A DNA stretch of 37,237 nucleotides from an uncultured Prevotellaceae bacterium (lineage in GTDB: Bacteria; Bacteroidota; Bacteroidia; Bacteroidales; Bacteroidaceae), in the NCBI GenBank assembly GCA_902781315.1, contig CACZIT010000042.1, forward strand, positions 1 through 37,237, given 5' to 3'. A model generated the notes under the pieces. That model had not been told where the DNA came from, searched no databases, and saw only the letters and a program-made list of their open reading frames with translations. The translations under genes were made by a program, and so were the position numbers. Within the stretch, counting starts at the first letter, position 1, and every line of letters begins with the position of its first letter. Of the stretch, positions 1 through 5,490 are shown piece after piece.

Positions 1-158
1 TTCCTTTCTGTTTTGTTTGGTTAGATATTTATGGGGTTGCTACTCTCTTGGGCCCTTGCTGACACGTCCCCCTTTATGTCGCTGCAAAGTTACGGCGGGT
101 TTCGGCCGTTTCCAAATTTTCGCCGAAAAAATCGTACTCTGGATGCAAAAAGTTCCAT

Positions 159-938
159 TTATCCGATTTCCGTGTTGTATTTGCCCTCCAACACCTCGAG
201 AAAGTGCTGCTCAGAGAGCACCCAGTCGATGTCGGCAACAAACTTGTTGCGCTTGCCGCGCCCGTTGAGGAAGGGCGAACGCGCCGCCTTGCGCAGTGCT
301 TCGCCGATGGCGGCATTGCCGAATTCCTGCCAAAGGTCATAGAGCCTCTTGACGCGTGCCCGCGTCATGTAGCGCAGCCGCGGAATTTTGCTGTCGGCAT
401 CCTTCAAGATTCCGTTTATCCACGGCATTATTTTCGTGGGTGCCTCCTCTCTGAATTTCAAAAAAACATCTTGCTGCGCCGCCGCCGCCGATGCCTCGCG
501 CGCCTCGCGCGCGTTTATATTCAACGCAGCGGCAGCTGCGCTTTCTTTTTCATTTTCATTTTCTATTTCCTTTTCATTTTCTTTTTCCTTTTCATTTTCC
601 ATTTCATTTTCATTTTCTATTTCCTTTTCTTTTTCATGCATTGCAAAAGATGCATTTGTATCATTTGCATTTTTCGCCCATCTTTTCTGTGCTGCATTTC
701 GTCTTTTTTCGACAATTTGTTCATATTTTTCAAAATCAATATCAATCTGCAAGCGCAGGAAGTGAAAAGCGATGGCCGTTTCGTTATCGAGCCGTGCTTC
801 AATGCGTGAATCATCGTCGGGATTGTTCATGTAGTCATAGATGGCCGTAAGCAACATTCCCAACTTCACTTCTGACAATCGCGAGAGGGCAGCCCATTGG
901 TTGGGGTAAAGCAAAAATCCCTTTGGTTTAGCACACAT
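159..938 (-). CDS. Phage-type replication/DUF6291-like protein with Lys/Glu/Asn-rich linker
   Basis: 259 residues. Residues 1-90 resemble the N-terminal domain of DUF6291 phage proteins (opening GFLLYPNQW, then a helical stretch ending in KRRNAAQKRW). Residues 102-132 are almost only Glu, Lys and Asn (EKEKEIENENE type), followed by an Ala-rich stretch at 134-155. Residues 157-259 form a second domain ending DIDWVLSEQHFLEVLEGKY, the kind of tail seen on phage replication or helicase-loader proteins. The start is well supported: AAGGAGGTGA lies five bases upstream, and this Shine-Dalgarno sequence is made by the last codons (Arg-Arg-stop) of the HNH gene before it. A strong Shine-Dalgarno site is unusual in Bacteroidetes. 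It is the last gene seen in the minus-strand phage-like operon. A replication role is inferred from architecture only. Nothing is recognised between it and the left edge. Confidence 0.6.
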   Translation of the reverse strand: MCAKPKGFLLYPNQWAALSRLSEVKLGMLLTAIYDYMNNPDDDSRIEARLDNETAIAFHFLRLQIDIDFEKYEQIVEKRRNAAQKRWAKNANDTNASFAMHEKEKEIENENEMENEKEKENEKEIENENEKESAAAAALNINAREAREASAAAAQQDVFLKFREEAPTKIMPWINGILKDADSKIPRLRYMTRARVKRLYDLWQEFGNAAIGEALRKAARSPFLNGRGKRNKFVADIDWVLSEQHFLEVLEGKYNTEIG

Positions 939-941
939 GAC

Positions 942-1577
942 TCACCTCCTTTCTTCGTTTTCATCGAAGTAAATCTGCGTGGCAGCCTCCACGTAGGCCT
1001 GACGTAGCGGCATGTCGAGCACCTTCATATTGAAGAGCGTCTGCCGATAGATGCGTTCGGGCAGGTAGCGCGGCGTGTAGCCGTGGTACTTTACTCCTTT
1101 CAATATGTGCTGATGGACGTTTCCACCAGTCTGTCTGTTGCATTCTCTTGCCGAGGGGTAGAGATGCTTCAGGCGGCTGCCGTCGAAGAGGCCGACGGCT
1201 TTCACTTGATTTCTCAGCACATAGCGGTCGTGACGGACGTTCTCGCTGGCCGAGACCCACTCCAGATTTTCGGCGCGGTTGTTGTATTTATCGCCGTCCT
1301 TGTGGTTCACCTGCAGCCCCTCTCTCCAACCCTCGCAGAAGCTGAGCGCCACCTGATGATGGATTAAAACCGTCTTATATGATTTATTTTGTCTGACTGA
1401 AATCGTTAGATATCCCCAATTGTTGATTTTCAGCCGCAGCGGCTGCTTGCGCCTTGCGTGGCGCAAGCGCCCGAGCGAGCTCACCTCGTAGCGAACGAGG
1501 GGGTACTGGCAGCGGCGCCATTCCTCGCTTGCTAACTCTTCTGCCGTAAACTGCGGCGTGTAACTATGCTTTCCCAT
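942..1577 (-). CDS. NUMOD4/HNH homing-type endonuclease
   Basis: 211 residues from the chosen ATG. The N-terminal part reads EEWRRCQYPLVRYEVSSLGR, a NUMOD4 motif (here W-R...Y-EVSSLGRLR). The HNH core follows: LIHHQVALSFCEGW, then VNHKDGDKYNNRAENLEWV, which supplies the His-Asn-His residues. The C-terminal half (KAVGLFDGSRLKHLYPSARE) resembles NUMOD1-type DNA-binding repeats. Such proteins are free-standing endonucleases common in phages and mobile elements, where they nick or cut DNA. An in-frame ATG 36 bases further upstream (1613) exists. The start at 1577 was preferred because GAGGAAAG precedes it and it overlaps the upstream gene by only 14 bases. The stop codon region doubles as the ribosome binding site of the next gene. 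Confidence 0.8.
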   Translation of the reverse strand: MGKHSYTPQFTAEELASEEWRRCQYPLVRYEVSSLGRLRHARRKQPLRLKINNWGYLTISVRQNKSYKTVLIHHQVALSFCEGWREGLQVNHKDGDKYNNRAENLEWVSASENVRHDRYVLRNQVKAVGLFDGSRLKHLYPSARECNRQTGGNVHQHILKGVKYHGYTPRYLPERIYRQTLFNMKVLDMPLRQAYVEAATQIYFDENEERR

Positions 1578-1908
1578 GACTTTCCTCTTTGATGATTCTA
1601 CAGATGTTTTCAATGAATTTCTCGAATTTCAGCCGCATGCGCAGCGGTTCGTCAGTGTCGAAGAAGGTCTCGCTTTCGAACCAGTCGAAAACTCTATGGT
1701 CAGGGTTCCATCGGCCAGCGAACAACTGCAGGTCTTCGACGTAGCGCACGGTGCATTGCACGCCCTGCCGCACTATTAACTTTTGAAGTTCCTGCGCGAG
1801 GTCGAGCAGCGTGATGGGCGTGTTGTAATAATTATGCTTCTTCATTGTCAAGAGGGCGCGCAGGTCGCGGATGGTGCTCTCGGGGGTAGGTCTTACGATT
1901 CTGTTCAT
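1564..1908 (-). CDS. Hypothetical phage-region protein
   Basis: 114 residues, not recognised. The sequence is soluble-looking, with a helical stretch (LLDLAQELQKLIVRQG), a middle rich in aromatic and acidic residues (FDWFESETFFDTDEP), and a basic C-terminus. No signal peptide or membrane segment is seen. Its ATG overlaps the stop of the small frameshifted gene upstream by four bases (ATGA), and its 3' end overlaps the HNH gene. It is therefore translationally coupled inside the minus-strand phage-like operon, which is the main reason to accept it as real. Confidence 0.6.
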   Translation of the reverse strand: MNRIVRPTPESTIRDLRALLTMKKHNYYNTPITLLDLAQELQKLIVRQGVQCTVRYVEDLQLFAGRWNPDHRVFDWFESETFFDTDEPLRMRLKFEKFIENICRIIKEESHGKA

Positions 1909-2047
1909 CGCTCGTCGGTGTTTTCAGGTTCAACATTCCCGCCCCGTGCAAAGGCATTCAGGACGGCATTTTCCTCAATCTTCAGCAGGTCGTCGGCGTA
2001 GAACAGAATCCCTCTGCCAGCATCCTGCGGATTTCGATAATATCCAT
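1905..2047 (-). pseudogene. Small phage-region gene, frameshifted
   Basis: From the ATG at 2047 the reading begins MDIIEIRRMLAEG and then hits a stop after 21 codons. The neighbouring frame continues naturally from the same point as ILFYADDLLKIEEN and runs to a TGA at 1905-1907. Joining the two requires one extra base at the run of three G (2010-2012 on the plus strand) and gives a protein of about 47 residues. The joined stop overlaps the next gene's ATG as ATGA, typical of coupled operon genes, so the gene is probably real. The cause could be an assembly error, a true mutation or, less likely, programmed frameshifting. Confidence 0.5.
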
Positions 2048-2062
2048 AAGGTTTTTGGGGTT

Positions 2063-2335
2063 TTAACGTCGTTGTACATAGATGTCTTCACATTCGATGG
2101 TTTCGCCTTTCGGCATCCACTCTTCTTGTGGATGTTGCTCCTTCCAGAGATCCTGCAGCTCCAGCCAGTCGGGCCTCTGACCCTTCTCTACTTCCACCGT
2201 GCTCTCAAGAACCATCGAGAGCGTGATTTCCACTTTCACTCTGATTTCTTCCGTGGGCGGTTCGTTCCACGGGGCCTGCGGGTCGTTCGCCGCGCCTGCA
2301 GGGTAATATCCGCTGCCAAATGTCGATTTTGTCAT
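2063..2335 (-). CDS. Hypothetical phage-region protein
   Basis: 90 residues, not recognised. The N-terminus is rich in Gly, Pro and Asn (GSGYYPAGAANDPQ), followed by a predicted beta-strand (EEIRVKVEITLSMVLEST) and an acidic Trp-rich tail (PDWLELQDLWKEQHPQEEW). No signal peptide or membrane segment is seen. It is the first gene after the non-coding block that carries the GGAGAGTTT repeats, with a TACCTTTG promoter element about 60 bases upstream. It is thus the probable first gene of the transcript leading into the HNH and DUF6291-like genes. Confidence 0.55.
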   Translation of the reverse strand: MTKSTFGSGYYPAGAANDPQAPWNEPPTEEIRVKVEITLSMVLESTVEVEKGQRPDWLELQDLWKEQHPQEEWMPKGETIECEDIYVQRR

Positions 2336-2397
2336 AATAATTCATAAATTGGTTTTACTTCCTTTTGCGTAACAGGATGGCCATCTGATTACCGTTG

Positions 2398-2405
2398 CAA
2401 AGGTA
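2398..2405 (-). promoter_or_regulatory. Bacteroidetes -7 promoter element
   Basis: Read on the minus strand this is TACCTTTG, matching the Bacteroidetes -7 consensus TAnnTTTG. It lies about 60 bases upstream of the gene starting at 2335. No clear -33 TTTG is present at 19-21 bases; instead the position is occupied by the hairpin at 2419-2441, so control by that hairpin or by a bound factor is possible. Confidence 0.5.
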
Positions 2406-2418
2406 CGACAACAAAAAA

Positions 2419-2441
2419 GGCAGCGGAAAAAATCCGCTGCC
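2419..2441. repeat. Perfect 8-bp inverted repeat
   Basis: GGCAGCGG and CCGCTGCC flank a 7-base AT loop. It sits directly upstream of the TACCTTTG element, in the place of the -33 box. It could be an operator or a factor-independent terminator for upstream transcription on the minus strand (followed there by a short T-run). The role is not certain. Confidence 0.5.
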
Positions 2442-2454
2442 CGTGCGCAGTTTG

Positions 2455-2695
2455 GGAGAGTTTTGTGCGCAGTTTTGCCCTTTTTTGCCCTTCGAGTGAG
2501 AGAAATCAACCAATTTTCCCTCCATTTGGGAGAGTTTTGGAGAGTTTTAGGGAGAGTTTTTGGGATTTTGGGCGTTTTTTGGGCGTTTCAGGAGAGTTTG
2601 GTGGGAGTTTTTGTTTGATTAGGTACTTTTTTTACGTCTTTTGGGGAGAAAATCGGGGAGAGTTTGGGGAAAATTGGTATTTTGGGGGAGAGTTT
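2455..2695. repeat. Cluster of seven GGAGAGTTT direct repeats
   Basis: Exact copies of GGAGAGTTT start at 2455, 2529, 2539, 2551, 2591, 2657 and 2687, all in the same orientation. Several are extended to TTTGGGAGAGTTTT, with near-copies between them (for example GTGGGAGTTTTT near 2600). A second motif, GTGCGCAGTTT, occurs twice near 2443 and 2466. The block lies in the non-coding 2336-2749 interval between the S24 peptidase gene and the rest of the phage-like operon. Repeats of this type are usually binding sites (operators or replication iterons); the function here is inferred. Confidence 0.7.
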
Positions 2696-2702
2696 TTACG
2701 AA

Positions 2703-2730
2703 GTAGGGACGCGACACGTCGCGTCCCTAC
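2703..2730. repeat. 28-bp palindromic repeat element
   Basis: Twelve-base arms, GTAGGGACGCGA and TCGCGTCCCTAC, surround a CACG loop. A degraded relative with the same right arm (GGCGTCCCTAC) occurs at 10367-10387, so this is probably a dispersed REP-like element rather than a gene-specific site. It lies 20 bases beyond the S24 gene's 3' end and may also act as its terminator. Confidence 0.6.
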
Positions 2731-2749
2731 AAATGATGAAGTCGCCCTC

Positions 2750-3461
2750 TTATTCCAGCATCTTCATGAAGCAGTTCGCTATCTGCTCATACTCTGAGTA
2801 GCGTGAGCCCGTCACGGGAGCATTGTCGGCACTCCATTGCCCGAGGTGCTTGGCAAAGCAATACACGTTCATGCGCCCCAATTCTTTGGCGGTGGGCAGT
2901 TTCGGGTGCTCGGGCACCGCCTCTGCCACCAGCCGGCAGAACGCTTCGAAGCAACCCGCGCCCACCAACTTCCTGTCGGCCAACACCCTGTAGACGGCAA
3001 ACCACTGCCGGCCGTAAGCCACCTTGGGCGCAATGTCGCGGATGGCAGCTTCCACCTCGCTCAGGCAGACTTCCTTCGGCTTGCGCGCCCTGCGCTTGGT
3101 GCGGTTGACGACATCGATGCATTCGCGGTGAGTGACGCGTGGCGACTTTCTCCATACTTCCGTCACCACACCGAAGATAAACAAATCCTGCCCCTCTCTC
3201 ACTGGAATGGCGTCGTAAGCATCATTCCGAGGAGCCAACCACGTTTGGCCGTCGTCATCCGTGCAATAGCATTTCAGTACGCACTCGCCGTCGATCAGTG
3301 CCACCACGATGTCGCTGTCGTACACCTGTGCCGTCTTGTCGACAAGTACGAAGTCGCCGTCAATGATGTTGGCGCCAATCATCGAATCGCCTGCAGGGCA
3401 TGGGTTGCCAGCCTTGCTCTTCCATCAGCAAAAAAGCCTCTTTTTCCGTCATTGTTTTCAT
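2750..3461 (-). CDS. S24/UmuD-like serine peptidase with C-terminal extension, frameshifted
   Basis: The peptidase core is clear: PAGDSMIGANIIDGD carries the catalytic Ser (codon 3383-3385), and GECVLKCY carries the Lys of the Ser-Lys dyad. WLAPRNDAYDAIPV is the usual closing strand. A further 130 residues follow with no recognised domain (basic KRRARKPKE, then helices). The open frame's first ATG (3382) lies just after the catalytic Ser, so it cannot be the true start. The adjacent frame starts at 3461 with MKTMTEKEAFLLMEEQGWQPMP and joins cleanly if one C is removed from the CCC at 3396-3398. No helix-turn-helix is visible, so it resembles UmuD or phage S24 proteins rather than a full repressor. 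It may be an assembly error or a true pseudogene. Confidence 0.7.
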
Positions 3462-3558
3462 AGATTCTTTAAGTTTTGTTGTTCGTTTTTTATATCGTTT
3501 ACCAAAAGAGTTAGTTGACCGTTGCTGCGGGAATGGCCCGCATTCCGGTTTTCGGCTG

Positions 3559-3588
3559 CAAAATTAATCGTATTCTGCGAAATGGCAT
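3559..3588 (-). promoter_or_regulatory. Possible promoter of the S24 gene
   Basis: On the minus strand TAATTTTG (3566-3559) fits TAnnTTTG. The nearest TTTG upstream is 23 bases away, longer than the usual 19-21, so the match is partial. The leader to the ATG at 3461 is about 95 bases and contains overlapping small hairpins around 3524-3549 (for example TGCGGG/CCCGCA). Confidence 0.35.
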
Positions 3589-3710
3589 TTCAAAAACGAA
3601 AACCGAGTGTTAAAGTCGCCGCCGCGTTAGGAAAGTTTAACAATCAGCGAGTTGAAAGCCCCTCCTGCAATTTTTCTTTCAATATCTTCACCTTTTTCAA
3701 AAAAGATTCG

Positions 3711-3718
3711 TAACTTTG
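3711..3718 (+). promoter_or_regulatory. Promoter element before the restriction-modification genes
   Basis: TAACTTTG matches TAnnTTTG and lies only nine bases before the first codon of the truncated regulator reading frame. The -33 region is poor (TTTTTC). It is the only good promoter element seen upstream of mod, so it probably drives the regulator remnant, mod and res as one transcript. Confidence 0.5.
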
Positions 3719-3726
3719 CAGGATAG

Positions 3727-3855
3727 AAACCAATAACTAGCAAGTGGTGCAACAACAAAACGCAGCCTGACCTCCAGACACTTGAAGAGATAGCAAAGGT
3801 ATTAGGGATTGATAAAAGAGATTTACTTACACCAACAATACAATCAAAAATATGA
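3727..3855 (+). pseudogene. 3' remnant of an XRE-family regulator
   Basis: A 42-codon reading frame with no ATG, GTG or TTG start. It reads SKWCNNKTQPDLQTLEEIAK, then VLGIDKRDLLTP, which is the recognition-helix end and last helices of a small XRE-type helix-turn-helix protein (compare the family pattern SKW-x3-(S/T)QP-L-TL-IA-L). The first half of the domain is missing and an in-frame stop lies at 3724. Its TGA overlaps the mod start as ATGA, the arrangement of a coupled control gene. The promoter element only nine bases upstream suggests that a deletion brought promoter and 3' half together. Confidence 0.65.
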
Positions 3856-5489
3856 AAGAAGAACTTGAAAGAATTAAGAATGAACGCCTTGCAGAACTAG
3901 AGAAACGTGTAGAAGATAAAATTCTTGAACGTTCTAATGCAAACCTGCTTGGCAAACTCATTAGGAGTGCCGAAAGTATAAATGAGGCTATATCAATAGC
4001 GCAATTAGGTACGACATATAAGAAAACAGGTCTTCATTACGATAAACGTTTGGAAAAACAAACAAACGACATCAAGTATTTCAAAAAGAATGAAGAACTT
4101 AGTTTTAGCGATGGCGTAGGAGGTATTCCTCATAAATTGATTATCGGTGATAATTATGATGCTCTTCGGAATCTCCTTATACAGTATCGAGGTAAAGTAG
4201 ATATAATTTATATCGATCCTCCCTATGGCAAAGACAGCATGGGTCAATTTGCAAAGACAAATTATGAAAATGCTCTCTCAAGAGATAATTTATTGTCAAT
4301 GCTGTACCCAAGACTTGTTTTAGCTAAGGAATTGTTGTCTAAAACTGGTGCTATTTTTTGCAGTATCGATGACAAGAATCAGGCTTTTGTTAAATGTCTG
4401 ATGGATGAGGTTTTTGGTGAGTCAAATTTCATCGGAAATATCATTTGGCGAAAGAAGTCTGGTGGAGGACAAACGGATGAGTTCTTTGTTACTGAACACG
4501 AGTACGTCTTGTCATATAGAAGAACCGATGCTTTCAAATGGATAGATTTCAACGGAGAAGCAGTTGAAAGCAATTACAAATATGATGACAATGATGGTAA
4601 AGGTAGATATGGCATAACTAAGTTAGAGAAATGGGGAAGCGCTGCGCACCGTGAAGATAGACCAACTATGTGTTTCCCTATAAAAGACCCTGATGGTAAT
4701 GATTTTTATCCTATTGCACCAGACAAACTGCCTGGTCGATGGCGTGTTGGTGCTAAACGAATGCAACGGCTGATAGACAATAATGAAATTCATTGGGAAA
4801 AAGATGCAGAAACTAATCGTTGGATTCCCTATGAAAAGAATTACTTCAAAAATGCCAAAGGGAAGTTGCTCAAATGTCGCAGCATTTTCTATAATGTTGC
4901 TGAAACTGGTACTGCAACCAAATTATTAACATCAATTTTTAACAAGAAAGATAGTTTTGACAACCCTAAACCTATTGAATTACTTAAAAAGATATTTGAG
5001 CACATGCAAAGCGACTTAGTCGTTGATTTCTTTGCGGGAAGTGGAAGTACTGGTCATGCAATTTTGGATATGAATTTGGATGATGAAAATCGGAAATTCA
5101 TTCTTTGTCAATCAAACGAAATTACAGATAAGAACCCACATGGCATAGCATTGGATGTAACTGCACCACGATTAAAGAGGATTATGACCGGGGCTTGCTA
5201 CAACAAAACTGATAAATATCCGTTCTATTCAGGTAACAATGATTTCCCGTGGTTGAAAGATCATGAAATATATGGTGGTAGCCTTGATGTATATGAAATA
5301 GAGACCGTATCGGATTCAGAGCATATTGCTGGTAAAACGGCTTTTGATGTCATTGATGAAACTTTATATGGCAAAGCCAAATTTGAAAAATTAGAAGACA
5401 AAATACAATGGGTTTGTGAACATTTTGAAGTCACTGAAAAATCTGTTGAGAGTGACAAAGAATGGCACAAAAGAATAGAGGATAAATAA
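3852..5489 (+). CDS. mod: Type III restriction-modification DNA methyltransferase (Mod)
   Basis: 545 residues. This is an S-adenosylmethionine-dependent amino-methyltransferase that modifies and recognises the target site in a type III system. The catalytic motif DPPY is at residues 122-125 (IIYIDPPYGKDSMGQ). The cofactor motif FAGSGSTG lies near residue 395, after a long central region that should hold the target-recognition domain. This order is the beta class used by type III Mod and many adenine methyltransferases. An N-terminal coiled-coil-like segment (about 1-35) is present. The gene is AT-rich compared with most of the window, pointing to horizontal acquisition. No simple-sequence repeats suggesting phase variation were seen. 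It overlaps the regulator remnant by four bases and is followed by res after one base. Confidence 0.9.
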   Translation: MKEELERIKNERLAELEKRVEDKILERSNANLLGKLIRSAESINEAISIAQLGTTYKKTGLHYDKRLEKQTNDIKYFKKNEELSFSDGVGGIPHKLIIGDNYDALRNLLIQYRGKVDIIYIDPPYGKDSMGQFAKTNYENALSRDNLLSMLYPRLVLAKELLSKTGAIFCSIDDKNQAFVKCLMDEVFGESNFIGNIIWRKKSGGGQTDEFFVTEHEYVLSYRRTDAFKWIDFNGEAVESNYKYDDNDGKGRYGITKLEKWGSAAHREDRPTMCFPIKDPDGNDFYPIAPDKLPGRWRVGAKRMQRLIDNNEIHWEKDAETNRWIPYEKNYFKNAKGKLLKCRSIFYNVAETGTATKLLTSIFNKKDSFDNPKPIELLKKIFEHMQSDLVVDFFAGSGSTGHAILDMNLDDENRKFILCQSNEITDKNPHGIALDVTAPRLKRIMTGACYNKTDKYPFYSGNNDFPWLKDHEIYGGSLDVYEIETVSDSEHIAGKTAFDVIDETLYGKAKFEKLEDKIQWVCEHFEVTEKSVESDKEWHKRIEDK

Positions 5490-5490
5490 C

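Noticed and set aside
388-850. Plus-strand open frames rich in Phe and Ser across 388-850
   Set aside because: They are the antisense of the Glu/Lys/Asn-rich linker of the minus-strand gene; the low complexity keeps stops away.
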